From: Streptomyces pacificus
Lineage (GTDB): Bacteria; Actinomycetota; Actinomycetes; Streptomycetales; Streptomycetaceae
Assembly (NCBI RefSeq): GCF_011766325.1
Contig: NZ_BLLG01000007.1
Span: forward strand, 124,001 to 188,000
DNA: 64,000 bases
Direction of reading: 5' to 3'
Part shown: in pieces, positions 27,601 to 35,987 of the stretch
How positions within the stretch are numbered: position 1 is the first letter of the stretch
Layout: each line of letters begins with the position of its first letter
Program-made: the position numbers and the translations under genes
The notes under the pieces: generated by a model
The model's database searches: none
Told to the model about the DNA's origin: nothing
What the model saw: the letters and a program-made list of their open reading frames with translations, nothing else

Positions 27601-27992
27601 TGCCGCTGACCGCGGGGCGCCCGCTGCTGCCGGTGTCCCCGGACCGGGCTGCCGATCTGGCCGAGCTGTTCCAGGTGGGGCGGCTCAGCGAGGTGGTCGA
27701 GGCGGACGTGACATCGGACGGCGAGGAGCACGCGGTACCGGAGTCGGTGCACGCGCTGCTGGGCCCGGCGACGCCCGCGTCGTACGTCGAGCACGGGGAA
27801 CTGCTCGCCGGAGGGGCCGAACTCGACTGGCGCCGAGGCTCCGACGGGGTCGTCCACGCAGCCACACTGGAGGGCGTCGCCGCCGGTCTCGCCTGGGCGG
27901 CGGGCCAGTGGCCCCGCCGCTTCGAGGTGGCGGCGCTGCTGGAGGACCCGTCGCGCACGGAGGAGCTGGCGCGGGACCGTTGGTTCGACTGA
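24663..27992 (+). CDS. Sacsin-like GHKL ATPase-domain protein, 1109 aa
   Basis: Starts at GTG 24663. The N-terminal 250 residues carry a GHKL (Hsp90-type) ATP-binding fold: RDRVIVELAQNAADAAARAG (E..N box), LVAANTGAPLDAAGVESLS and GRFGVGFAAVLAVSD (G1-like). This matches the sacsin N-terminal ATP-binding-like family of actinobacteria. The remaining 850 residues are acidic, helical and poorly defined. Around residues 500-575 there is a Gly/Asp-rich low-complexity insertion (GGYGYGYGDGDAD and similar) coded by 26170-26390. The role is unknown; chaperone-like ATP-driven remodelling is suggested by fold only. Monocistronic. Confidence 0.82.
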   Translation: MSVRTTEGADPFGTVRLRRGVLDAWAASPARFREDANAEEDLALGGYRDRVIVELAQNAADAAARAGVPGRLRLTLDRGTLVAANTGAPLDAAGVESLSTLRASAKRDGDRTAVGRFGVGFAAVLAVSDEPAVVGRHGGVRWSLAEARELAAQAAQAGPGLGDELRRRDGHVPLLRLPLPAEGTAPDGYDTVVILPLRDGTAEDLVGRLLAGIDDALLLTLPGLDEVVVETPEGARTLRRSQRGDHVHVEDSARGMNRWRVVSHHGAIEPALLADRPVEERMRPHWTVTWAVPVDTEGMPVHPASAPVVHAPTPTDEPLGVPALLIASLPLDTARRHPAPGPLTDFLVRRAAEAYAELLGGWRPAGPGLIDLVPGALGKGELDGSLRAAILELLPRTAFLAPAVPSEDMVVLRPLEAEIVEGAGAETVEVLADVLPTLLPAGLERRAELRTLGVARVPLTEAVDRLAGIERDPSWWWRLYDSLAGVDPERLSGLPVPLAGTAAADGGGTTWEGDGDGSRDWGGYGARDAEGAGAGEGGGPGAGDRARDGAGAGDGGGGPGGYGYGYGDGDADVAGERRPRRAPRTAVGPRQVLLPTAETPAGLARFGLKVAHQDAAHPLLEKLGALPATPRAVLTTPQVRAAVASSLDDGDGLWDEDAPDSEELAEIVLALVRDAGLEPGDEPWLGALALPDEDGELAPAGELVLPGSPFASVMREGELALVDAGLAGRWGEQPLAACGVLADFALVRATDVVLDPDELEPREGDFAEPDDAGLLDAVDVWCEDVLDRLPDTPVPPVATEIAAVRDLDLVDDDQWPRALALLARPPLRDALTQPVRVLLPDGTTETVRPYTAWWLRGHPVLGGRRPAGLRSSGGDPLLVGLYDSAGATGFEDEQVLHALGVRTSVAALLDEPGGAAELLARLADPERPVAASQLHGLYTALADVDPEQVTLPDELRAVVDGEVRVVDAPEALVADAPDLLPLTAGRPLLPVSPDRAADLAELFQVGRLSEVVEADVTSDGEEHAVPESVHALLGPATPASYVEHGELLAGGAELDWRRGSDGVVHAATLEGVAAGLAWAAGQWPRRFEVAALLEDPSRTEELARDRWFD

Positions 27993-28415
27993 GGGCGCCG
28001 CTGGGCCGGCCGTGGAGCCCGCTGGGCCGGCTGACGGCGCCTTCGGTTCGGCTGGGGAAGCCTTTCCGGACCGGGCCTTTCCGGACCGGACTGTTCTCGC
28101 AGCCGGGCTTGTGCCGGGCCGGGCTCTCCCGTATCCGGGCTGTTCTCGCGACCGGCTCCTTCCGGGCCGGGCCTTCCCCGGGCCCGGCCGGAGATCTGCG
28201 CAGCCCCGGGAGCGCAGCCCCGGAGCGCCGTCCCGGGAGCGCAGCTGGGGAGCGCCGTCCCGGGAGCGCAGCTGGGGAGCGCCGTCCCGGGAGCGCAGCT
28301 GGGGAGCGCCGTCCTGGGGGTGCCGCCCGGGACCGCCGTCCGCTGCGGGCCGGGACCGCCGTCCGCTACGCCGGGCTTGTCCCGGCGCGCGCGCCGGGAG
28401 GTCCCCGCGGCGGCG
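27993..28415. repeat. Intergenic region with a 27-bp tandem repeat
   Basis: Between convergent genes. The 27-bp unit is repeated perfectly three times (28223-28249, 28250-28276, 28277-28303) with a partial fourth copy to 28318; further degenerate copies of GGACCGCCGTCCGCT follow. No gene seen. CCTTTCCGGACCGG is also repeated at 28060-28090. Repeat expansion may have lengthened this spacer. Confidence 0.8.
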
Positions 28416-30869
28416 CTACGCCGGGAAGCGCCGGTCCACCCACCGCCAGGCGAACTCCAGCACCGCCGCGGCCGTCGCGGCGATGGCGACCGCCGCCCAG
28501 GGCATCGTCGTACCCACCAGCCGCAGCGCGAAGAAGTCCTGGAGCCAGGGCACCGCGAGGACGATCAGGAAGCCCAGCCCCATGGCGGCGACCAGGCACA
28601 CGCGCCACCAGGTGTAGGGGCGGGCGACGATCGCCAGGACCCACAGCGCGACCAGGAACAGGGTCAGCGTCGCCGCGCTGGTCTCGGCGGCCAGGGACCC
28701 GGGCCCGCTGTAGTGGTGCCGGGCGAGGAGGTAGGTCGTGAAGGTCGCGCCCGCCGCGACGATCCCGGCCGGGATCGCGTACCGCATGACCCGGCGCACG
28801 AAGTGGGGCCTGGCGCGCTCCTTGTTGGGCGCGAGGGCCAGGAAGAACGCCGGGACGCCGATCGTCAGCGTGGACAGCAGGGTCAGGTGCCGGGGCAGGA
28901 AGGGGTACTCGACCTGGGAGCAGACCACCAGGACCGCCAGCAGCACCGAGTACACCGTCTTGGTCAGGAAGAGCGTGGCGACCCGGGTGATGTTGCCGAT
29001 GACGCGGCGGCCCTCGGCGACCACCGACGGCAGGGTGGCGAAGCTGTTGTTGAGGAGCACGATCTGCGCCACGGCCTTCGTCGCCTCGGAACCCGAACCC
29101 ATGGACACTCCGATGTCGGCGTCCTTGAGCGCGAGGACGTCGTTGACGCCGTCGCCGGTCATCGCGACCGTGTGGCCGCGTGACTGGAGCGCGCCCACCA
29201 TGTCCCGCTTCTGCTGCGGGGTGACCCGGCCGAAGACGGCGTTGGCGGCCAGCTCGGCCGCCATCGCCTCGCGTTCGGCCGGAAGGGTGCGCGCGTCCAC
29301 GGCGGTGGCCGCCCCCGGCAGGCCGAGCTTGCCGGCCACGGCGCTCACCGAGACGGCGTTGTCGCCCGAGATGACCTTCGCCGCGACGTCCTGCTCCTCG
29401 AAGTAGCGCAGGGTGTCGGCCGCGTCGGGCCGCAGCCGCTGCTGCAGGACGACCAGCGCGGTGGGCCGGGCGCCCGCGGTGGCGTCGGGGCCGTCGAGCG
29501 CGCCGGCGGCGCGGGCGAGCAGCAGGACCCGCAGGCCCTGCCTGTTGAGGCCGTCGACCTCGCGCAGCACGGGCGCGCCCGGGGGCAGCAGCACGTCGGG
29601 GGCCCCGAGCAGCCAGGTCGAGCTCCGCCCGCTCCCCTCGGCGAACGTGGCGCCGCTGTACTTCCGGGCCGACGAGAACGGCAGGGATTCGGTGCAGTGC
29701 CACTCCTGCCGGTCCGGACACGCCTCGATGATCGCCTGGAGGGAGGCGTTGGGCCGCGGGTCGGATTCGCCGAGCGCACGGAGGACGGTGCGTACGCGGT
29801 CCTCGTCGCGGCCGTCCAGCATGCGCAGTTCGGCGACGTCCATGCCGCCCTCGGTGAGCGTGCCGGTCTTGTCCAGGCACACCACGTCGACCCGGGCAAG
29901 GCCCTCGATCGCGGGAAGCTCCTGGACGAGGCACTGCTTGCGGCCGAGCCTGATGACGCCGATGGCGAAGGCGACGGAGGTGAGCAGGACGAGGCCCTCG
30001 GGGATCATCGGCACGATGCCGCCGACCGTGCGGGCGACCGAGTCCTTGACGTTGTCGCCCTTGGCGACGAGCTGGCTGACGATGAGCCCGAGGGCGGTCG
30101 GGACCATCATCCACGTGACGTACTTGAGGATCGTGGAGATGCCGGAGCGCAGCTCGGAGTGGACCAGGGTGAAGCGGGACGCCTCCTCGGCGAGCTGGGC
30201 CGCGTAGGCCTCCCGGCCGACCTTGGTGGCGGTGAAGGCGCCGCCGCCCGCGACGACGAAGCTGCCGGACATCATCCGGTCCCCGCGCCGCTTGAGGACC
30301 GGGTCGGCCTCACCGGTCAGCAGGGACTCGTCCACCTCGAGACCGTCGGCCTCGGCGACCTCGCCGTCGACCACGACCTTGTCGCCGGGACCGAGTTCGA
30401 TGAGGTCGCCGAGCACGATCTCGGAGGTGGACACCTCGCCGGCGACACCGTCGCGGCGCACGGTCGGCTTCGCCTCGCCGATCACGGCGAGGCCGTCGAG
30501 GGTCTTCTTGGCGCGCAGCTCCTGGACGATGCCGATACCGGTGTTGGCGAGGATGACGAAGCCGAACAGAGTGTCCTGGAACGGCGCGACGAGGAACATG
30601 ATCACCCAGAGGACGCCGATGATCGCGTTGAAGCGGGTGAAGACGTTGCCCCGGACGATGTCGACGGCGGAGCGGCTGCTGCGTACGGGGACGTCGTTGA
30701 CCTCACCGCGTGCGATGCGCTCGGCGACCTCGTCCGCGCTCAGCCCTCCCGGCCGGTGCCGCACGGGCGTCGGCACGGGGTGTACGGGGTCGAGCTCCGC
30801 CCCCGCGTCGATCACCGGGCCGCCGCGCGGCTCGGCCCCGTCGCTGTTGATCTCCGACCGCTGAGTCAT
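28416..30869 (-). CDS. CtpE-like cation-transporting P-type ATPase
   Basis: 817 residues from ATG 30869. All P-type landmarks are present: DESLLTGEADPV (TGE loop), GGIVPMIPEGLVLLTSVAFA (PEGL), VCLDKTGTLTEGG (phosphorylated Asp), KVISGDNAVSV and MTGDGVNDVLALKDADIGV. The PEGL sequence and overall order match the CtpE group, whose mycobacterial member takes up calcium. About ten membrane helices, four of them after the P-domain. Predicted inner-membrane cation pump; ion assignment is by analogy. The DUF2530 gene lies 120 bp upstream on the same strand. Confidence 0.9.
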   Translation of the reverse strand: MTQRSEINSDGAEPRGGPVIDAGAELDPVHPVPTPVRHRPGGLSADEVAERIARGEVNDVPVRSSRSAVDIVRGNVFTRFNAIIGVLWVIMFLVAPFQDTLFGFVILANTGIGIVQELRAKKTLDGLAVIGEAKPTVRRDGVAGEVSTSEIVLGDLIELGPGDKVVVDGEVAEADGLEVDESLLTGEADPVLKRRGDRMMSGSFVVAGGGAFTATKVGREAYAAQLAEEASRFTLVHSELRSGISTILKYVTWMMVPTALGLIVSQLVAKGDNVKDSVARTVGGIVPMIPEGLVLLTSVAFAIGVIRLGRKQCLVQELPAIEGLARVDVVCLDKTGTLTEGGMDVAELRMLDGRDEDRVRTVLRALGESDPRPNASLQAIIEACPDRQEWHCTESLPFSSARKYSGATFAEGSGRSSTWLLGAPDVLLPPGAPVLREVDGLNRQGLRVLLLARAAGALDGPDATAGARPTALVVLQQRLRPDAADTLRYFEEQDVAAKVISGDNAVSVSAVAGKLGLPGAATAVDARTLPAEREAMAAELAANAVFGRVTPQQKRDMVGALQSRGHTVAMTGDGVNDVLALKDADIGVSMGSGSEATKAVAQIVLLNNSFATLPSVVAEGRRVIGNITRVATLFLTKTVYSVLLAVLVVCSQVEYPFLPRHLTLLSTLTIGVPAFFLALAPNKERARPHFVRRVMRYAIPAGIVAAGATFTTYLLARHHYSGPGSLAAETSAATLTLFLVALWVLAIVARPYTWWRVCLVAAMGLGFLIVLAVPWLQDFFALRLVGTTMPWAAVAIAATAAAVLEFAWRWVDRRFPA

Positions 30870-30989
30870 GCCTTGACGGTACGGCGATGCGCGCCGCTCC
30901 ACCCCTCCGGCCCCCCGATTCACGGCCCGCCGCCCCCGACCGGGCGCGAGGCGGTCGGGAGCCGGCGGCCGCGTCAGCCGGGGCCCGCC

Positions 30990-31277
30990 TCAGCCGGGGC
31001 CGTGCGACGCGGTCTCGGTGCGCCTGATCGCCGCGTCGCGCTTGCGCACGTACCAGATGCCGATGAGGCCCAGCCCGCCGCCGGCCAGGCAGGTCCACAC
31101 CCACCAGCCGAGCTGGTGCTCGGCGAACCAGCCGTAGAAGGGGACCTGGACCAGGAAGAGGGCGAACCAGAGGACCGTGCCGCCGGTGATGGTGGCGACG
31201 ACCGGCCCCTCCAGGGGCTCGGGTGCCTCGTGTTCGGGGGTCCACTTCGCCATGCGGTCAGTGTAGGCGGCACTCAT
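30990..31277 (-). CDS. DUF2530 domain-containing membrane protein
   Basis: 95 residues from ATG 31277 (ATG 31253, MAKWTPEHEAPEPLEGP, is an alternative start). Two helices: ITGGTVLWFALFLVQVPFY and WWVWTCLAGGGLGLIGIWYV, then RKRDAAIRRTE. These are typical of DUF2530, small actinobacterial membrane proteins of unknown role. It is 120 bp upstream of the P-type ATPase and may be cotranscribed. Confidence 0.82.
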   Translation of the reverse strand: MSAAYTDRMAKWTPEHEAPEPLEGPVVATITGGTVLWFALFLVQVPFYGWFAEHQLGWWVWTCLAGGGLGLIGIWYVRKRDAAIRRTETASHGPG

Positions 31278-31792
31278 GGCAGCACCCCGTCGGTGCCCCG
31301 GGCCGGCGGTGCCCCGGGCCGGCGGTGCCCGGGCCGGCGGTGTCCCGGGTGGTGTGCGCCCCGGCGGTGTCCCGGGTGGTGCGCCCTGGCGGACCCCTCC
31401 TGGTGGGCCCTCGGCCGTGCCCCTGGGCGCCGGGCGGGTGTCCCGGGCCCTGGCTGTGTCCCCTGCCGCCCGTCCCGTTCCCCTTCCCCCGGCGAAGCCC
31501 CGGGCCCCACGTCCCGGGGCCATCCGCGTCCCCGGACGCTCCCGGACGCTCCTCGGGCGTTCCCCGACGTTCCCCGGGTGCGTTCTCGGCGGCGGAGCCG
31601 GCCTTCGCCCCGAGATGTCTCCGCCCCGAGATGTCTCCGCGCAGAAGGGTCTACGCGCGGAGATACCGATCTTGGCTTTATCTGTTCATACTGAAGCGGT
31701 TTGTGTCTGATCGGTTTTCTTCGTAGCAATCTCCAAGCTCCGGATGGCCGGTCGGTCGGAGTGAGCCATGCACCATCTCGACGAGGACTCGT
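31278..31792. other. Divergent spacer with repeats upstream of the purine permease
   Basis: About 515 bp with no gene. The left half has repeated CCCCGGGCCGGCGGTG units (31300-31380). CCCCGAGATGTCTCCG is directly repeated at about 31609-31642. Composition then drops to AT-rich from 31670 to 31740, which is where the promoter of the NCS2 permease should be. No riboswitch fold was recognised. Confidence 0.5.
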
Positions 31793-33259
31793 ATGCCCCC
31801 CACGGCCACCGCGCCCGATGACGTCCGGCAGCCGCAGCGGCCCGACTCGGACTCCCGTGCCCCCGGCCGGCTCGACGGCTACTTCAGGATCTCTGAACGC
31901 GGCTCCACGATCGCCCGTGAGGTCCGCGGCGGCTTCGCCACCTTCTTCGCCATGGCGTACATCGTCGTACTGAACCCGATCATCCTCGGCAGCGCCCAGG
32001 ACATGTACGGGAACCAGCTCGACGGCGGCCAGCTGGTCACCGCCACCGTGCTCACCGCCGCCTTCTCGACGCTCCTCATGGGCGTCATCGGCAATGTCCC
32101 GATCGCCCTGGCGGCCGGGCTCGGCGTGAACACGGTCGTCGCGCTCCAGCTCGCCCCGCGCATGAGCTGGCCCGACGCCATGGGCATGGTGGTCCTCGCC
32201 GGCTTCGTCGTCATGCTGCTGGTGGCGACGGGCCTGCGCGAACGGGTCATGAACGCGGTGCCGCTCGGCCTCCGCAAGGGCATCGCGATCGGTATCGGCC
32301 TGTTCATCATGCTGATCGGCCTCGTCGACTCCGGCTTCGTCTCCCGCATCCCGGACGCCGCCAACACCGTCGTCCCCCTCCAGCTCGGGCTCACCGGCCA
32401 CCTCTCCGGCTGGCCGGTCCTGGTGTTCGTCCTCGGTACGCTGCTCACTCTGGCGCTGATCATCCGCAAGGTGCCCGGCGCCATCCTGCTCTCCATCATC
32501 GCGATGACCGTGGTGGCCGTCGTCATCCAGCTGATCGCCCGGCTCCCCGGCCGGGCGTGGGGCCTGACCGTGCCGGAGTGGCCGGGCAACCCCCTCGCCA
32601 CGCCGGACTTCGGGCTCGTCGGGCAGGTCAGCCTGTTCGGCGGGTTCGAGAAGGTCGGCCTGCTCACCGGCGCGCTGTTCGTCTTCACCGTGCTGCTGTC
32701 GTGCTTCTTCGACGCGATGGGCACCATCCTCGGCGTCGGCGACGAGGCGAAGCTGATGGACGACAAGGGCGAGTTCCCCGGCATCAACAGGGTGCTGATC
32801 GTCGACGGCATCGCCGTCGCCGCCGGCGGTGCCACCTCCTCCTCCGCCAACACCTGTTTCGTCGAGTCCACGGCGGGCGTCGGCGAGGGCGCGCGCACCG
32901 GCCTCGCGTCGGTCGTCACGGGCGGTCTCTTCGCGGCGGCGCTGTTCCTGACGCCGCTGGCGACGATGGTCCCGTCCCAGGCGGCGACGCCCGCGCTGCT
33001 CGCGGTCGGCTTCCTGATCCTCGCGGGGTCGATCAAGGACATCGACTGGAGCGACTTCACCATCGCCGTTCCGGCGTTTCTGGCGATGGTGATGATGCCG
33101 TTCACCTACTCGATCACCAACGGCATCGGCATCGGCTTCATCGCCTTCAGCGTGCTGCGGCTGGCCGCGGGCCGCGGCCGCGAGGTGCCGATCCCGATGT
33201 ACGTGGTCTCCGCGGTCTTCGTCTTCTCCTACGCGATGCCGGCGCTGGGCCTCACCTGA
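31793..33259 (+). CDS. NCS2-family purine permease, AzgA-like
   Basis: 488 residues. Family hallmarks: FATFFAMAYIVVLNPIIL in helix 1, IALAAGLGVNTVVAL, LRKGIAIGIGLFIMLIGLVD, SCFFDAMGTILGVGDEA and GGATSSSANTCFVESTAGVG. This is the AzgA/PbuG side of NCS2, which imports hypoxanthine, guanine or adenine by proton symport. About 12-14 membrane helices. It is the last core gene before the accessory island starting at 33.4 kb. Substrate is assigned by family only. Confidence 0.9.
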   Translation: MPPTATAPDDVRQPQRPDSDSRAPGRLDGYFRISERGSTIAREVRGGFATFFAMAYIVVLNPIILGSAQDMYGNQLDGGQLVTATVLTAAFSTLLMGVIGNVPIALAAGLGVNTVVALQLAPRMSWPDAMGMVVLAGFVVMLLVATGLRERVMNAVPLGLRKGIAIGIGLFIMLIGLVDSGFVSRIPDAANTVVPLQLGLTGHLSGWPVLVFVLGTLLTLALIIRKVPGAILLSIIAMTVVAVVIQLIARLPGRAWGLTVPEWPGNPLATPDFGLVGQVSLFGGFEKVGLLTGALFVFTVLLSCFFDAMGTILGVGDEAKLMDDKGEFPGINRVLIVDGIAVAAGGATSSSANTCFVESTAGVGEGARTGLASVVTGGLFAAALFLTPLATMVPSQAATPALLAVGFLILAGSIKDIDWSDFTIAVPAFLAMVMMPFTYSITNGIGIGFIAFSVLRLAAGRGREVPIPMYVVSAVFVFSYAMPALGLT

Positions 33260-33476
33260 GGGTCCGCCCTCGGCGGCGGCGGTCACGGTCACGGTCCCGG
33301 AGCGAGCGGCGAGGCCGGCGGCCGGACCCCATCCGGACGCATCCGGCGCCGCCCGGCCACCCGGTTCGCCCGGCCGGTCCCGGTCGCCGGTCGCCGGTCG
33401 CCGGGCGCGCCGTGCCGGTTGGCATGCATCGGAGTGCCGGGCGGAAACAGCTGTTGAACTCCCGACCTCGGGATCC

Positions 33477-33950
33477 TCAACGACTGGCCCCCTCCGGCCA
33501 CATGATCTGCAGGGCAACGCCGGATCGTTCAGCGTGGGCGACGACATCGGCTGTGCCGCCGTAACCCCGGGCGGGCTTGCCGTCCCACACCGCGAAGAGC
33601 TGGTCCACGAGACCGACGACGATCTCACTGCCCGCCATGTGCGCGGCCGGGTCGGAGGCGGTCATGCCGGTCTCGTGGACCTCGGAGGCCCGGGACATCA
33701 ACTCGTCGTACAGAGGCCGATGAGCCTCCGGCAGGCTCTCCCGGTACTCGGCTGCGGGAACGACGACTTCAAGACGCCCCCCGTGCGCGAGCACCAGCTC
33801 GGCGAACCAGGCATCGGGCCCGTCCGCGATACAGGACACCCCGATCAGGTCCTCCGCGTCCTGCTCGCGGACGGCCGCTTCGAGCAGCCCGCGTACAGCC
33901 GCGCCCACCTCGTGGTTCAGCCCCCGGTGTCCTGTGATCCCGATGCGCAT
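33477..33950 (-). CDS. SLOG-superfamily nucleotide-binding protein, 157 aa
   Basis: Starts at ATG 33950 with GAGGGG 5 nt upstream. The N-terminal MRIGITGHRGLNHEVGAAVR is a Rossmann-like GxxGHR start typical of SLOG proteins (DprA/LOG/TIR-related nucleotide or nucleotide-derived ligand sensors). Later VSCIADGPDAWFAELVLAHG, PAAEYRESL and IVVGLVDQLFAVWDGKPARGYGGTA (with the GGTA loop) fit the fold. It lies 10 bp downstream of the XRE/TPR regulator gene on the same strand, so the pair is probably one operon. In prokaryotic conflict systems SLOG proteins sense nucleotide signals; here the role is unknown. Confidence 0.75.
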   Translation of the reverse strand: MRIGITGHRGLNHEVGAAVRGLLEAAVREQDAEDLIGVSCIADGPDAWFAELVLAHGGRLEVVVPAAEYRESLPEAHRPLYDELMSRASEVHETGMTASDPAAHMAGSEIVVGLVDQLFAVWDGKPARGYGGTADVVAHAERSGVALQIMWPEGASR

Positions 33951-33960
33951 GGTTCCCCTC

Positions 33961-35244
33961 CTACAGGTAGACGTCGTGCAGCCGTTCGTCGAAGTCCCGC
34001 ACCACCTTGGGCGGAGACGTCAGCGACAGGGAGCGGCGCACCCTGCGGGCCCGCTCGATGATCCGCCCGGACCGGTATTGCAGCCCGGTGTCCACCGCCC
34101 GTGAGGCGAGGGCGAAGGCTGCTTCGACCCGGCCCCCCGCCAGATGACCGGCTGCCACGTCCAGGACCACGAGAGCGCGCTGTTTCGCGCTGCCGGTGCC
34201 GAGGGCCTGGGTGTCGTCGGCGAGTACCCAGTCGGCGAGCCCGAGCCGCGCCCCGCAGGTGACCCGGGCCGCCGCGACCTTGGCCGAGTCGAAGGGGAAC
34301 ACCCATGGCCACGGCGGCGAATCGGACGGAGACAGCTTCTCGGCCATGGCACGGCTGCGGATAAGAGCCCGGTCGGCCCCTCGTCGGTCTCCTTCGGCGG
34401 CATGGGCGAGAGCTTCCACCGACGACAGCCACGCGTCTGCGACCACCGGACGATCATGCCCTAAGCAGCGGCGCGCGTTCTGCGCGAGGTTCAAAGCCTG
34501 TGCACCGTTGCCCGCGTGCGCCTCGAACTGGGCGAGGCTCCCGGCCTGATAGGCGGTCAGCAGCGGGTCACCGGCCGACCGTGCGGCCCGGATGGCCGAC
34601 CCGTACCAGGAGCGTGCCGATCCGTGGTCACCCATGTCCCAGGCCAGCCACCCGGCCAGGCTCGCAGCCTCGCTCCCGATCGATGCCAGCCGGGACCGGG
34701 CCTCACCCGACCCGGCATCGCGACTCACGGTCTGGACGAGCCGGATGTGGGTCTGCACAGATTCGTTCAGGTCCCGGGACGGGGTCGAGCTGTCGAGTCT
34801 GCGGAACGTCGATGTGGTGAGCCTGAGCGCAGCGGCCTGGCCACCGGCTGATCCGGGGTCGGGCAGTGCGCCAAGGAACGGAGCCGCCGCGGCCGCTGCC
34901 ACGCCGCCCAGGAATCCGCGTCGCTCCACCTGTCCATGTCCATCTCGAAATACGTGCTGCCGGCCTGCGAGGCCGACCATATGGGGCGGGATCGCCAGGT
35001 GTGCCGCGACCGCGGACAGGACTTCCGTCCCGTAGGAGCCGGGCCCCTTCTTCTCCAGCCGTGACACCGCCGACTGAGACAGCCCGCACGCCTCGCCCAA
35101 CTGCCTCTGCGACATCCGGACGTGTTTGCGAGCCAGCTCGATGACCCTGCCGTAGTCACCGTTTCGGGACGCCTCACGGACTGCCGGTACCTTCCAGTTC
35201 AACGGCTTCTCCCCCACGCTACGCGTTTGGCCGGGTATCGACAT
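33961..35244 (-). CDS. XRE-family regulator with TPR-like region
   Basis: 427 residues from ATG 35244; GTG 35217 is a second possible start. Residues about 30-85 are a helix-turn-helix (RVIELARKHVRMSQRQLGEA, CGLSQSAVSRLEKKGPG). A segment VERRGFLGGVAAAAAAPFLG follows, which looks like a twin-arginine motif but lies internally. The C-terminal 300 residues are TPR-like (SLAGWLAWDMGDHGSARSWY, ALAHAAEGDRRGADRALIRS). It faces the graspetide operon, with about 200 bp between divergent starts, and is the probable regulator of that operon and of the SLOG gene behind it. Confidence 0.85.
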   Translation of the reverse strand: MSIPGQTRSVGEKPLNWKVPAVREASRNGDYGRVIELARKHVRMSQRQLGEACGLSQSAVSRLEKKGPGSYGTEVLSAVAAHLAIPPHMVGLAGRQHVFRDGHGQVERRGFLGGVAAAAAAPFLGALPDPGSAGGQAAALRLTTSTFRRLDSSTPSRDLNESVQTHIRLVQTVSRDAGSGEARSRLASIGSEAASLAGWLAWDMGDHGSARSWYGSAIRAARSAGDPLLTAYQAGSLAQFEAHAGNGAQALNLAQNARRCLGHDRPVVADAWLSSVEALAHAAEGDRRGADRALIRSRAMAEKLSPSDSPPWPWVFPFDSAKVAAARVTCGARLGLADWVLADDTQALGTGSAKQRALVVLDVAAGHLAGGRVEAAFALASRAVDTGLQYRSGRIIERARRVRRSLSLTSPPKVVRDFDERLHDVYL

Positions 35245-35451
35245 GGGACCGTACCCACTCTGCGCATACCCGTACGCGGGTCCCGCATCAACGCTGCCCT
35301 CCCGCCAGGCACCGGGCGTTGACTGGCTGTCAGCCGCAGGCGACTCCACCGACCCGCGGCCCCGGCTCGACTCCAGCCGACCATCAGCAGCCGCGCCCGC
35401 GCCCTTCACCCCCGACAGCCACGGGCGCGGCGCCATCACCGAGGCCACGAG

Positions 35452-35649
35452 ATGACGATGAACAACAGCCCCCAGGCCGAGGGCGCGCCGACTCCTCCGG
35501 CGCTCCCCTCCCGTTTCCCCGGCGGTGACTCGCTGTCCGCCCGCACTCTGGCGATCGCCTCCCACGGCTGGGAGGCATTCCTCGCTCGCTGCGAGACGCC
35601 GGAGGAGCGCGGAGCGGCAACGAATCAGGACGGCGAGGCCGAACGGTGA
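35452..35649 (+). CDS. Small protein at head of graspetide operon, 65 aa
   Basis: ATG 35452 (second ATG at 35458) to TGA 35649. Pro/Ser-rich N-terminal half, then SLSARTLAIASHGWEAFLA and an acidic end. Not recognised. It overlaps the next gene by 4 nt (GTGA), so it belongs to the same operon. It lacks the tail pattern of an ATP-grasp target, so it is not the best precursor candidate. Confidence 0.6.
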   Translation: MTMNNSPQAEGAPTPPALPSRFPGGDSLSARTLAIASHGWEAFLARCETPEERGAATNQDGEAER

Positions 35650-35987
35650 GCACCGGCCGGAAGGTTCCCACCGCGGTCGACATGGCCCGCGACAGCAACC
35701 TCGCCGTGACCCTGGCCGACTACGGCACTCCCACCGGCCCCACCGCCGATGAGCTGCGCAAGCGCCTCCGCGGCTACATCGGCCTCCTGGCCGAGCCGGC
35801 CGGACGGTACGCGGAAGCCCTGGCGGACAGCCGGGCGAAGGGCATCGCGCAGAGCACGGTCGAGCACGCGCAGCGGGTCGCCGCCGACCGGGGCGGCAAC
35901 CCGGAGGCGAACCTCCGGCTGCTCGGCAAGTCCGTGGCGCTTCTCCTGCGGTACGCCAGCGACCACCAGAGGAGGCAAGCGCAGTGA
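35646..35987 (+). CDS. DUF6415-like protein, 113 aa
   Basis: GTG 35646 within the stop of the previous gene. The layout (PTADELRKRLRGYIGLLAE in the middle, a helical LRLLGKSVALLLRYASDH at the end) resembles DUF6415, which is annotated as a natural-product-biosynthesis associated family in Streptomyces. The match is by eye and moderate. It overlaps the precursor gene by 4 nt. AGGAGG at about 35970 lies 8 nt before the precursor start. Confidence 0.55.
   Translation: MSTGRKVPTAVDMARDSNLAVTLADYGTPTGPTADELRKRLRGYIGLLAEPAGRYAEALADSRAKGIAQSTVEHAQRVAADRGGNPEANLRLLGKSVALLLRYASDHQRRQAQ

Noticed and set aside
31670..31792. Purine riboswitch before the NCS2 permease
   Set aside because: No conserved pairing or core sequence of known purine riboswitches was found in this AT-richer leader.
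33440..33480. Attachment site or tRNA remnant at the left edge of the first island
   Set aside because: The stretch GAACTCCCGACCTCGGGA is dyad-like, but no tRNA end or matching direct repeat was found on the other side.
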